Source of the DNA: an uncultured Elusimicrobia bacterium
GTDB lineage: Bacteria; Elusimicrobiota; Elusimicrobia; Elusimicrobiales; Elusimicrobiaceae
Assembly (NCBI GenBank): GCA_945913025.1
Contig: CAMECJ010000002.1
Location: 62,001 to 126,000, forward strand
Length of the DNA stretch: 64,000 nt
Direction: 5' to 3'
Made by a program: the position numbers and the translations under genes
Notes under the pieces: generated by a model
Told to the model about the DNA's origin: nothing
Database searches by the model: none
Seen by the model: the letters and a program-made list of their open reading frames with translations, nothing else
Part shown: positions 15,898 to 24,184 of the stretch, in pieces
How positions within the stretch are numbered: position 1 is the first letter of the stretch
Layout of the letters: each line of letters starts with the position of its first letter

Positions 15898-18057
15898 TTA
15901 ATTAACCGTTCCTGTGGTAGTGTTGAGAATGCGGGCATTGGGGAAATAATACTTGATGATATCCATATAGTCCGCTCCTTCTTTGGCTAGTCCGTCCGCG
16001 CCGCGCAGGCAAAGTCCGTCGCCAAGCCCCGTGTCATAACCGCGCACCAAGACGCTTTTGATATTCTTTCCCTTATAAAACGGCACGATATCAAACAGGT
16101 TGGAACGCATAGTGCCCGCGCTTAAAATAAACGCGGTCTCCTGCGGGGACTTCGTTTCATACGAACCCTTGCTGCCTTCAAAACGCATAGACAAAATACG
16201 GCCCTGCGGGGTTATCCGCACGGGAATCATCGCGCGTAAACGGCCTATGTTTTGTTTGTAGGCGAGGCGGTTTTGTATCTCTTTTGCATCATACAAATAA
16301 ATCCACTTTATCTCCGCCCACTGGGTGGGATCCTGCGGACGGGAATATAAATCCGCCGGAGGATTGGACAGCAGATATTTGGAGACGTTAGCGGGCGAGT
16401 ATACGTAACCCGGCCGGACGGATGAATTTTCCAGCGAATCCGCCGTCAGCACGCCGCAGCCGGCATAAAAACCGGCCTGGGCTTCGGTTAGACGGATTTC
16501 GCCGGAATGTTTGGACGCGTCCAGCAAATCTTTAAAAATCAAATTGATTCCTTTAAATTTAAACGAACCGTCGTTATCGGTAATGTGGTAAGCGTGGTTT
16601 GCGCGCTCCTGCACCGCCTGCAAGAGAGCCGAACGGAACACCACCGCAAGCGCTTTTAAAGCGGCCGGCTCTTTTACGTTCTGCGCCTGCGTGGCCAAAA
16701 GCGCGGGGATTAAATCTTCCGCATACACCGTATTGACGAGCGTAAAACCGTTCCCTGCGGGGATAACGGTCAGGGAGCCTTTGAGTTCTTTATCACTTAA
16801 ATCGGCCGCAAAAATGTTTTCGGCGCGCGCGCCGCGCACCAAAAGCGTACGGGACGGATTTTCCAGAGACAGCGTAAACGGACGTTTGGCCGAGAACTCC
16901 ACGTGGCCTTTGGCGTCTTTCAAATCCACGCCGCCCGTTTCGGGGTTAAACACCACCGTTTTTTCCACGTACGAAGGAATGCGAAGCACTTCGCCCAATT
17001 TCTCGTCCGTCACGGCCGCCGTGCCGGACCCCGCCAGCGTAACGGAAACCAGCGGTTGGGGAATTTGTTCGCGGTCGGCATAAAGGGCCATTTTTACTTC
17101 GGCAGACGGAGTGGTTTCCATAACGTGCACAATAGGCTGTTCCAAACGCAGATAAAACAAATAGTCAATACTTTTATCGCCCAGTTGTTTGGCGTATTTT
17201 GCCAATTTTTTCGCCAGCTTTTTATTCTCCGGATCTAAACTGTACAGGGTAGCGTAATACTGCCAAGCGCGCAGGTTGTCTTTTTCTTTTTCGCTTAAAC
17301 GGGCAAATAGCTCCGCCGCGCCGTAATTTTTCTCATCGTGGGAAAGAGCCTGTTGCAAAAATACCGGAGCCAATTTTCGGGACGATTTTCTTTCGCCGGC
17401 AATCCGCCCCAACATATATGCCGTAAACGAAATGGAATACGGGTTAGACGTATAAAGATATTGAAGTTCCTGCGCAGCTTCTTCTTTATTCCCCCCGAAA
17501 TACCACGCCAGCGCAGTCCCCAGTTTAGCGGAGGAAACATATTCAAAATCAGCCGTCAGATACATCATATCGGCAAACGCCTGACGGGATTTTGTATATT
17601 TTCCGGCGGAAAGCAGCATCCACCCTTGGGTAAGCTGGATAAACGGATCGTCCGGACTTAGCGCGGCGGCGCGCGCGATATAAGAGAGCGCCTGTTTAAC
17701 AAGCCCGCGCTGCATAGACAGCACGGCCAGTTCCAAATTAGCCGCGGCGGCGGTTTGTATATCGGGAGAATGTTCAAACGTCTTAAAAGAAAAATAACAT
17801 TCGTCGGCTTCTCCCGCCGCGCACTTCTTGGCGACTGCGGCAATATCGGCGGGCAGCGTGTAATTAAGTACACTTTTATGTAAAATGGTTTCGTTGAGTT
17901 TACCGCCTGCACGGGCGGCGGCTAAAGATGATTTTATAGTTGTAGGGTCTGCTTGCGCCGCAACAGCGGAATCCGCCGCGTTTTGTGCAAAAACCAAAAC
18001 GCCGCACAAGCAAAACGAGGCCGCAAAAAAAAGGCGGAAAAAGAGAGGTTTCCTCAT
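15898..18057 (-). CDS. Secreted TPR plus SpoIID/LytB-domain protein with altered catalytic residues
   Basis: A 719-residue protein with a signal peptide (MRKPLFFRLFFAASFCLCGV, cleavage after VFA), an N-terminal half of TPR-like helices (about 80-290) and a C-terminal SpoIID-type domain: VYAEDLIPALLATQAQ, PAALKALAVVFRSAL, and GYDTGLGDGLCLRGADGLA (about 671-690). SpoIID cleaves denuded peptidoglycan glycan strands. Where SpoIID has its catalytic Glu (PSEMP) this protein has Gln457 (ATQAQ), and the GHGVGMSQ-like segment has Thr for His. It may be inactive or altered. TATAAT lies six bases before the ATG at 18057 and no ribosome binding site is seen. Confidence 0.8.
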   Translation of the reverse strand: MRKPLFFRLFFAASFCLCGVLVFAQNAADSAVAAQADPTTIKSSLAAARAGGKLNETILHKSVLNYTLPADIAAVAKKCAAGEADECYFSFKTFEHSPDIQTAAAANLELAVLSMQRGLVKQALSYIARAAALSPDDPFIQLTQGWMLLSAGKYTKSRQAFADMMYLTADFEYVSSAKLGTALAWYFGGNKEEAAQELQYLYTSNPYSISFTAYMLGRIAGERKSSRKLAPVFLQQALSHDEKNYGAAELFARLSEKEKDNLRAWQYYATLYSLDPENKKLAKKLAKYAKQLGDKSIDYLFYLRLEQPIVHVMETTPSAEVKMALYADREQIPQPLVSVTLAGSGTAAVTDEKLGEVLRIPSYVEKTVVFNPETGGVDLKDAKGHVEFSAKRPFTLSLENPSRTLLVRGARAENIFAADLSDKELKGSLTVIPAGNGFTLVNTVYAEDLIPALLATQAQNVKEPAALKALAVVFRSALLQAVQERANHAYHITDNDGSFKFKGINLIFKDLLDASKHSGEIRLTEAQAGFYAGCGVLTADSLENSSVRPGYVYSPANVSKYLLSNPPADLYSRPQDPTQWAEIKWIYLYDAKEIQNRLAYKQNIGRLRAMIPVRITPQGRILSMRFEGSKGSYETKSPQETAFILSAGTMRSNLFDIVPFYKGKNIKSVLVRGYDTGLGDGLCLRGADGLAKEGADYMDIIKYYFPNARILNTTTGTVN

Positions 18058-18063
18058 ATACAA

Positions 18064-18069
18064 ATTATA
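18064..18069 (-). promoter_or_regulatory. -10 hexamer TATAAT of a probable leaderless transcript (SpoIID-like gene)
   Basis: TATAAT ends six bases before the ATG at 18057, which places transcription start on or next to the start codon. No clear -35 sequence. Confidence 0.5.
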
Positions 18070-18321
18070 CCAAATTAGGGAAATAAAAACGCCCCGCGCA
18101 CCAACCGGCCCATAGGGTTTCAGCAGCGGACGGTTTTACGAAGCAGCGGATTGTGGATGACAACCCGCCAAAACGCCGGAGCCCAAACGCGGCGCATCGC
18201 GTAACGCGTACGGCGGCGGACGGAAAAGTCCCGCAAACGCCTGGCTTCGTTTGAGCTACCGTTTCACGGCATCTTCATACGTTTTATTCTTACCGGAAAT
18301 TTACGGCCCGCCGGTTAAAAG

Positions 18322-18350
18322 TTGGACAAAGATATTGTACACTATATAAA
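18322..18350 (+). promoter_or_regulatory. Sigma-70-type promoter of the radical SAM gene
   Basis: TTGGAC (18322-18327), a 17-base spacer and TATAAA (18345-18350). The 250 bases before it (18070-18321) show no gene or clear repeat. Confidence 0.6.
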
Positions 18351-18381
18351 TAATTTTCGCCAGGGAGGAAAGACACTGCTT

Positions 18382-19197
18382 ATGATTACCATTGCTGCCG
18401 CATCCGTCAAAACATACCTGTCCAAATCAAAAATACAGGGATTTGATTACGTCATTAACCCCTACATCGGCTGTCCGCACAAATGCGTATACTGTTACGC
18501 CGAATATATGCGCAAATTTACCGGCCACCCCGAAGAATGGGGCGATTTTTTGGACGTTAAAATGTGTGAAACACCGTTAAAACCCGCCAAATTGTTTCGC
18601 ACGCGCGTAATGCTCAGTTCCGTTACCGATCCGTATAATCCTTACGAAAAGCAATATGAACAAACGCGCAAAATGTTAAAGCAGTTGGAATACTGCCAAG
18701 CCTATGTATCCATTTTAACCAAATCCGCGCTTGTTTTGCGCGATATCGATCTGCTCAAAAAAATGCCCCAAGCGGAAGTAGCGCTATCCTTCTCTTCTAC
18801 GGACGAACGCTTTCGGGAATTGGCTGAATCCGGCGCGTCCGGCGTGGCGGAAAAAATCAACGCGCTCAAAACGCTGCACGAAAACGGGATTAGAACCGCC
18901 GTTATGGCCGCCCCGCTGCTGCCCGCTATCAGCGACTGGAAGGCTATCATTGAAGCCACCCGCCCCTATACAGACCGTTACGGTTTTGACAGTTTAAATA
19001 TGCGCCCCGCTTACCAGAAAAAAGTAATGGCTTTCATCGGTATGTATTATCCGGATTTATTACCCCTCTACGCCGATATTTACTTAAAAGAAGAAACAGC
19101 TTATTGGACGAAACTGGAACAGGAAATCACGCAGTATTGCCAAGCGCAAAACATTGCCGCAGAGGTTTACTTTTCACGCTCCAAGCCGTTCGGCTGA
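18382..19197 (+). CDS. Radical SAM protein of the spore photoproduct lyase-like (SPL/Rv2578c) type
   Basis: A 271-residue protein. The 4Fe-4S motif is GCPHKCVYCYA (C-x3-C-x2-C, about residues 30-40), preceded by GFDYVINPYI and followed by VMLSSVTDPYNPYEKQYEQT, the layout of SplB-like radical SAM proteins. The product is unknown and there is no sporulation context. GGGAGG lies 13 bases before the ATG at 18382; an in-frame CTG two codons earlier would have a seven-base gap, so the true start may be that CTG. Single gene with its own promoter and terminator. Confidence 0.83.
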   Translation: MITIAAASVKTYLSKSKIQGFDYVINPYIGCPHKCVYCYAEYMRKFTGHPEEWGDFLDVKMCETPLKPAKLFRTRVMLSSVTDPYNPYEKQYEQTRKMLKQLEYCQAYVSILTKSALVLRDIDLLKKMPQAEVALSFSSTDERFRELAESGASGVAEKINALKTLHENGIRTAVMAAPLLPAISDWKAIIEATRPYTDRYGFDSLNMRPAYQKKVMAFIGMYYPDLLPLYADIYLKEETAYWTKLEQEITQYCQAQNIAAEVYFSRSKPFG

Positions 19198-19238
19198 CAC
19201 CCGGACACCGCACACGCGAGATGCAATCCCCCAAATAA

Positions 19239-19268
19239 AAAACCGAGGCTTTTAAGGCTTCGGTTTTT
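19239..19268. terminator. Terminator between the radical SAM gene and the PTS gene
   Basis: AAAACCGAGGC, loop TTTTAA, GGCTTCGGTTTTTT; A and T runs on both sides make it usable in both directions for these converging genes. Confidence 0.85.
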
Positions 19269-19278
19269 TGGGGAAAAA

Positions 19279-20673
19279 TCAATGGGCGTCTTCGGCGGGA
19301 GGATCATCAAATCCCAGCCACCACGCAAAGGCAAACCCCGCCAAGACGGCCGTCAAATAACCCGCCGCATAAAACAACACGCTGTGTGCATTGGCAAGTG
19401 CCAGCAACAATACCAACCCCGATACGCCAAATGGAATCGCCGACGCCACGTGAAAGGACGCCACCACCGCCCCGCCCAACGACGCACCGAGACACGCCGC
19501 GATAAAGGGTTTAAAAAGCGGAAGCGTTACCCCGTAAATCAGCGGCTCGCCTATACCCAACAGTCCTACGGGCAGCGCGTTTTTAATCAGCGTTTTAAAG
19601 CGGGCGTTTTTTGTCTTAAATAATACGGCAAACGCCGCGCCCACCTGGCCCGCACCCGCCATACACAAAATAGGAAACAACGGATTGGAACCGAGGGAAT
19701 CCATCAGCTGCTGGTGAATGGGAACCAAACTTTGGTGTACGCCCAACATCACAAGCGGCAGAAACGTACCGCCCAGTACGGCGCCCACAGGCACGCCGCC
19801 GCGCGCCAATAGTTCCTGCGTAACGGAGGATAGTCCGTCCGACAGCCATCCGGCAAGCGGCTGAATAAAAAGAAGCGCCAACGGGCCGACAATCAAAATC
19901 GTCAGCATAGGCGTTAAAAACATTTCCATACTGCCCTTAATCCAAACACGCAGACGTTTTTCCAGCATACTGCCCACCCAGCAGACAAACAATACCGCCA
20001 GCACGCCGCCTTTCCCCGCTACAAACGTGGAACCGAAAAGCGTTACCGACGAAAGCTGAGGCGCATTCAAAATACCCGCAAAAGCCAAGCCTAGCGCGGG
20101 AGAACCGCCAAATTCTTTATTGGCGTTGTAGCCCACAATCGCGCTCAGATAAAAGAAAATCCCTTTACCCAAAATATCCAATAGCGCAATTACATTGGGA
20201 TCATTGGCCAAAAGCGTCTTGGAGAGTAAATTGCCGATACCGATAATCAACCCGCAGCCGATATACGCCGGAATAAGCGGTAAAAAGATATTGCCGATTT
20301 TTCCGCACGCGCGGCTGATGCGGCTGGAATACTTGCGTTTGACGGAAGCTTTTGCAACTGCGGCGAAATCATCCGGACTGATTTTTATACCCGAACGCGG
20401 TTTACCGTCAAGCGTATTAAACGAGTGACGTTCGTTAAAATAAGCGGCTAATTTGGTAGAGGTAGACGGCCCGACAATCAGCTGGTGCTGTACGCCGGAA
20501 TAAAAATACCCCGCCACATCTTTGATGCGCCGAAGATTCTCCACCTTTACCAGTTCTTCGTTTTTTACCGTAAAGCGGAGCCGCGTCATACAGCAGCCCA
20601 GGGCGGAAATATTATCCGCTCCTCCGGCGGCTTCCAAAATTTTTTCATACATATATTTTAAATCAGCGGGCAT
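19279..20673 (-). CDS. PTS transporter, EIIBC component of the glucose/N-acetylmuramate/sucrose superfamily
   Basis: A 464-residue fusion of EIIB and EIIC. EIIB is at the N-terminus with the phosphorylated Cys in ALGCCMTRLRFTVK (about residues 25-38). EIIC follows with about ten membrane segments and the substrate-binding GIGEPLIYGV motif (near 385). The B-C order and the layout recall MurP (N-acetylmuramate) and sucrose/trehalose permeases; there is no EIIA domain, so EIIA(Glc) must act from elsewhere. Substrate not decided. GGAGG lies before the ATG at 20673, which overlaps the end of the carbonic anhydrase gene by 11 bases; an upstream in-frame start has no such site. Confidence 0.88.
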   Translation of the reverse strand: MPADLKYMYEKILEAAGGADNISALGCCMTRLRFTVKNEELVKVENLRRIKDVAGYFYSGVQHQLIVGPSTSTKLAAYFNERHSFNTLDGKPRSGIKISPDDFAAVAKASVKRKYSSRISRACGKIGNIFLPLIPAYIGCGLIIGIGNLLSKTLLANDPNVIALLDILGKGIFFYLSAIVGYNANKEFGGSPALGLAFAGILNAPQLSSVTLFGSTFVAGKGGVLAVLFVCWVGSMLEKRLRVWIKGSMEMFLTPMLTILIVGPLALLFIQPLAGWLSDGLSSVTQELLARGGVPVGAVLGGTFLPLVMLGVHQSLVPIHQQLMDSLGSNPLFPILCMAGAGQVGAAFAVLFKTKNARFKTLIKNALPVGLLGIGEPLIYGVTLPLFKPFIAACLGASLGGAVVASFHVASAIPFGVSGLVLLLALANAHSVLFYAAGYLTAVLAGFAFAWWLGFDDPPAEDAH

Positions 20674-21283
20674 TGTTTTCCTCCGTCGGTACGAACGTCC
20701 ACACGCCTTCGGCATCGTTCCAGCGTTCCATTCGTCCGTCGTCTATGTGAAAATAAAATCCTTCCAATTTTAAACCGCGGGAAGATTCTTCTTCGGCCAC
20801 AAAATCAATAGAGTGCAAGTGGGCCAGTTGGTCCAACACATTGTTTTTAACGGCTGCTTCCAAGGTTTTCCCCCGATAGCAGGTATGGGTGCGGTCCAGC
20901 CACGCGCGCAGTTCGGGCGGAAGTTCTTCCAAGTGTTTCAATTTGGCTACGGCGTTGCAATCGCTGTGTCCTAAAATGACGATGTTTTGCACCTGCAGAT
21001 TTTTTACCGCAAACCGCAAAGAAGCCACCATCGAAAAATCGTCCTTGTCAATTTGGTTAAGCATATTGCGGTGGACGCAGATATGGCCGTCGTTCGTGTC
21101 AAAAATAGCTTCGGGGCAGACACGGCTGTCGAAACAGCTTACCACCATAGAATGCGGGTTTTGCGTATCGGCAATCTGTTCGGCGTGCAGCGCACAAAAA
21201 CCTTTGCGGACGGGATTGCCGTTAAAAAAATTGTGGTATCCGGCGAGCAGCCGGCGCATACCTTCATTGGGAGGATTATTCAT
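20663..21283 (-). CDS. Beta-class carbonic anhydrase
   Basis: A 206-residue protein with the zinc ligands of beta-carbonic anhydrases: Cys50 and the Asp52-Arg54 dyad in VVSCFDSRVCPE, then His106 and Cys109 in ILGHSDCNAV. It interconverts CO2 and bicarbonate. The gene overlaps the PTS EIIBC gene downstream, an odd pairing without obvious metabolic logic. TACAAT-ATAATT stands directly before the ATG with no ribosome binding site, suggesting a leaderless message. Bicarbonate supply could serve carboxylating steps. Confidence 0.92.
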   Translation of the reverse strand: MNNPPNEGMRRLLAGYHNFFNGNPVRKGFCALHAEQIADTQNPHSMVVSCFDSRVCPEAIFDTNDGHICVHRNMLNQIDKDDFSMVASLRFAVKNLQVQNIVILGHSDCNAVAKLKHLEELPPELRAWLDRTHTCYRGKTLEAAVKNNVLDQLAHLHSIDFVAEEESSRGLKLEGFYFHIDDGRMERWNDAEGVWTFVPTEENNAR

Positions 21284-21377
21284 AATTATATTGTAGCAAT
21301 TTAACGGGCCGCGGGAAACTTGCGCTTTGATAACGCCAAAAAAGGAAGAACGGCAAAAAAGAAGAACACCCCTTAAA

Positions 21378-21866
21378 TTAGGGCAATCTATAGTAGGAGT
21401 CAGACGCCGAAGAGAGGGGAACCCCGCCCAAACTTTTACATACGCGCGTCGCCGTCACGTCCGAATGTAAAGGGCGGCACCAGCGTTGCCCGTTGTGGGG
21501 CAAATAATACATTAAATAATTTTGCCGGCAGTATACGGTAGGAATAGTTCCGTCTCCGCTTCCGTCAAACAAAGTGCACAGGGTTTTTCCGTCCGGACTG
21601 CGAATAAAGCTTTTCCCCAGTTCGGTCAATTCCCAGCCGGAGGGGACATCAATGTCTAAATCTTCAAACGAAATCGTATACGTTCCGTTTGCCATAAAAT
21701 AAAGTTCTTCCGCTTTTTTAAACGAATGCGTTAACGTCATCAGCTGGATGTACCGGCTTTTTGCCACCGCAACCTGGTACTGCGGCAGTGCCACGGCTGC
21801 CAAAATACCGATAATTAACACAACGACTAACAGCTCGATAAGCGTAAATCCGCGTTTTTGATACAT
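21378..21866 (-). CDS. Type IV pilin-like protein, pilin 3
   Basis: A 162-residue prepilin with a standard leader MYQKRG followed by FTLIELLVVVLIIGILAAVA; Glu5 and the hydrophobic helix are intact. The globular part contains EELYFMANGTYTISFEDLDI, shared in pattern with pilin 4 (EQVYYMANGTYTTHFADLDI), so the two are recent paralogues in their core. Several Cys lie in the C-terminal third (about four). The ribosome binding site GGGGGA is inside a 10-base palindrome GGATATATCC directly before the ATG at 21866, an arrangement shared only with pilin 7. The promoter is of the poly-T type (21903-21930), giving a short leader. Confidence 0.9.
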   Translation of the reverse strand: MYQKRGFTLIELLVVVLIIGILAAVALPQYQVAVAKSRYIQLMTLTHSFKKAEELYFMANGTYTISFEDLDIDVPSGWELTELGKSFIRSPDGKTLCTLFDGSGDGTIPTVYCRQNYLMYYLPHNGQRWCRPLHSDVTATRVCKSLGGVPLSSASDSYYRLP

Positions 21867-21902
21867 AGGATATATCCCCCTTATAAAAGCAGTCATAATC
21901 CC

Positions 21903-21930
21903 AATTTATCAAAAAAAAAAAACGGGTCAA
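21903..21930 (-). promoter_or_regulatory. Poly-T spacer promoter of pilin 3 (T12)
   Basis: Minus strand: TTGACC (21925-21930), CG, twelve T, GA, TAAATT (21903-21908); spacer of 16 bases. Confidence 0.65.
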
Positions 21931-22201
21931 GGCCCTTCTTCTTTTTCTAACAGTAGAAAAAGAACCAAAAAGACTGCCCTGCCGCACCCATAAAATTCAG
22001 TTCCGTACGGCGCATTTTACAACTCGCCTGCGGCTCAGACAAATAAAATGCTTATCCCGTACGGAACGTATTTTATAGACGGGTTAAGGCAGGGAATAAC
22101 AACAAAAACAGGTTTTGGAAAATTGTTTATTCTAAACAGTAAAGCGGAGCAGAAAAATATTTTCTGCTCCGCTTACGTAAATCGTCCGTTACCAACAGCT
22201 G
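21931..22201. repeat. Dispersed non-coding repeat block upstream of pilin 3
   Basis: Gene-free. The stretch with AGAAAAAGAACCAAAAAGAC, CAACTCGCCTGCGGCTCAGA and AGACGGGTTAAGGCAGGGAA corresponds in the same order to 10880-11070. It ends with AAGCGGAGCAGAAAA/TTTTCTGCTCCGCTT (22142-22174), a long hairpin that probably terminates the SWIB gene, and a tail AACAGCTGTTATTTA like that of the 229-bp element. Confidence 0.8.
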
Positions 22202-22459
22202 TTATTTAGAGAGGTGTTTGGACAAATACTTGCTCATGTCAAACATGCTGATCTGTTTTTTGCCTTCGAAAATCGGGGCGAGCTTAGCATCAGAGTTGAT
22301 CATGCGTTTGTTTTTGGCGTCCTGCAAGCCGTTTTTCTTGATGTAGTCCCACATTTTTTTCACGACTTCGGTGCGGGGCAGCGCTGCGGATCCCACCACG
22401 ACGGCCAATTCGGCGCTGGGGGTTAAAGGGGCCATAAATTTAGCGTTAGCTTTTGCCAT
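22202..22459 (-). CDS. SWIB/MDM2 domain protein
   Basis: An 85-residue protein that is essentially one SWIB domain: MAPLTPSAELAVVVGSAALP, then EVVKKMWDYIKKNGLQDAKN and INSDAKLAPIFEGKKQISMF. In bacteria such small SWIB proteins are found mainly in Chlamydiae and a few other phyla, where a link to chromatin or DNA topology is assumed but not shown. AGGAG precedes the start. Single gene with its own terminator hairpin (22142-22174). Confidence 0.9.
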   Translation of the reverse strand: MAKANAKFMAPLTPSAELAVVVGSAALPRTEVVKKMWDYIKKNGLQDAKNKRMINSDAKLAPIFEGKKQISMFDMSKYLSKHLSK

Positions 22460-22565
22460 ATTGTTAATTCTCCTGTGTAGTAAGATGAAATATTGTTTCT
22501 TTTATTTTAGTAAATTTGGGACCCTATTGTACATAGGGCCCCGTTTATAAATTCCGTCAGACGGA

Positions 22566-24182
22566 TTATTTTACTTTCGGCGCGGCGGCCAACACTTCCT
22601 TAGAGCAGCCGTCCTCGTACTTTTTGAAGTTTTCGATAAACGATTTGGCCAAGGCTTCATATTTTACCATATATTCGTCCTTGTTGGTCCAAGAGTTGAT
22701 CGGGTTCAAAATTTCAGACGGTACGCCCTCGCATTCGGTCGGGATTTGGAAGCCGAACACCGGATCGGTAATAAAGTTTACTTTCGCCAGTTTTCCTTCC
22801 AACGCCGCATTGAGCAGCGCGCGGGTGTATTTAATGCTGATGCGGTGGCCGACGCCGTACGGGCCGCCGATCCACCCCGTGTTGACGAGCCAGCAATCCA
22901 CATTATGTTCCTGAATTTTCTTTTTCAAGAGTTCCGCATACACGGACGGGTGCAAGGGCATAAAAGGACCGCCGAAGCAGGTAGAGAACGTGCTGGTGGG
23001 TTCTTTTACGCCTTTTTCCGTACCGGCCACTTTGGCGGTGTAACCGCTGATGAAGTGATACAAAGCCTGGTCGGGGCTAAGTTTGGAAATGGGCGGCATA
23101 ACGCCGAAAGCGTCGCAGGTCAGGAAAATGATGTTTTTCGGGTGCGTGGCGCGTTTGCTCTCCACCGCGTTGTCAATAAAATTCAGCGGATAGCAGGCGC
23201 GGGTGTTTTCGGTCAGCGTATCGTCGTCCAAATCGAGTTTGCCGGTTTCCGGATCAAACACCACGTTTTCCAATACGGTGCCGAAACGGTGCGTGGTGGA
23301 AAAAATTTGCGGTTCGGCTTCTTTGCTCAATTTAATTACTTTGGCATAGCAGCCGCCTTCAAAGTTAAACACGCCGTCGTTATCCCAGCCGTGTTCGTCG
23401 TCGCCGATAAGGCCGCGGGTAATGTCGGCGGACAGGGTGGTTTTGCCGGTGCCGGAAAGGCCGAAGAAGATGGCGCTGTCCTGCTTGTCGCCCACGTTGG
23501 CGGAGCAGTGCATCGTCATAATGCCTTTCTGCGGCAGGAGGAAATTCATAATGGTAAACAGCGCTTTTTTGTTTTCGCCGCCGTATTCGGAGCCGATTAC
23601 GAGTACGATTTTCTTTTCAAAGTTGATGAGAATAGCGGTTTCGGAAACGGTGCCGTCGGCGGCCGGATCCACTTTCATTTTGGGCAGGCAGACGAGCGTA
23701 AATTCCGGCACGAACGATTTTAATTCTTCCTGTTTGGGTTCAATGAACATATTTTTTACAAACAGGTTCGTCCAAGCGCATTCGGTAATCGCGCGCACTT
23801 TTAAGCGGGACGCTTCGCTGGAGCCGACGTACGCGTCGCGCACGAACAGTTCTTTATCCTGCACGTAGGCTTGCACTTTGGCGAAAATTTTGTCGAAATA
23901 TTCGGGCTTAATGCCTTTGTTGCTTTTGCAGTAGAAAAGTTTGCCTTCTACATCTTTGGTTTCCACAAAGTAGCGGTCGTTGGGGCTGCGGCCGGTGTGT
24001 TTGCCGGTGCTTACGCACAAGGGTCCGCCGTAGACGATGTTGCCTTCTTCGCGTTTTAAAGCTTCTTCATATAAGGCCGGAGTGGAGTAGTTCCAATACA
24101 CGGTTTTGTCGGTTTTGAGTCCCGCGTTTTCAAGTCCAAAGTCCGGTTTAAAAAAATCCGGTTTAGCATTTACTGTTTTCAT
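22566..24182 (-). CDS. pckA: Phosphoenolpyruvate carboxykinase (ATP)
   Basis: A 538-residue enzyme of the ATP-dependent class. The P-loop is FFGLSGTGKTTLSAD (about residues 240-254), preceded by the phosphate/metal site MTMHCSANVG and followed by IGDDEHGWDNDGVFNFEGGC. It interconverts oxaloacetate and PEP; in gut anaerobes it often works as an anaplerotic, ATP-forming carboxylation. GAGGGATTAATC precedes the ATG. It follows the aminotransferase gene by two bases, so amino-acid carbon (aspartate to oxaloacetate to PEP) could flow through the pair. Confidence 0.96.
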   Translation of the reverse strand: MKTVNAKPDFFKPDFGLENAGLKTDKTVYWNYSTPALYEEALKREEGNIVYGGPLCVSTGKHTGRSPNDRYFVETKDVEGKLFYCKSNKGIKPEYFDKIFAKVQAYVQDKELFVRDAYVGSSEASRLKVRAITECAWTNLFVKNMFIEPKQEELKSFVPEFTLVCLPKMKVDPAADGTVSETAILINFEKKIVLVIGSEYGGENKKALFTIMNFLLPQKGIMTMHCSANVGDKQDSAIFFGLSGTGKTTLSADITRGLIGDDEHGWDNDGVFNFEGGCYAKVIKLSKEAEPQIFSTTHRFGTVLENVVFDPETGKLDLDDDTLTENTRACYPLNFIDNAVESKRATHPKNIIFLTCDAFGVMPPISKLSPDQALYHFISGYTAKVAGTEKGVKEPTSTFSTCFGGPFMPLHPSVYAELLKKKIQEHNVDCWLVNTGWIGGPYGVGHRISIKYTRALLNAALEGKLAKVNFITDPVFGFQIPTECEGVPSEILNPINSWTNKDEYMVKYEALAKSFIENFKKYEDGCSKEVLAAAPKVK

Positions 24183-24184
24183 GA

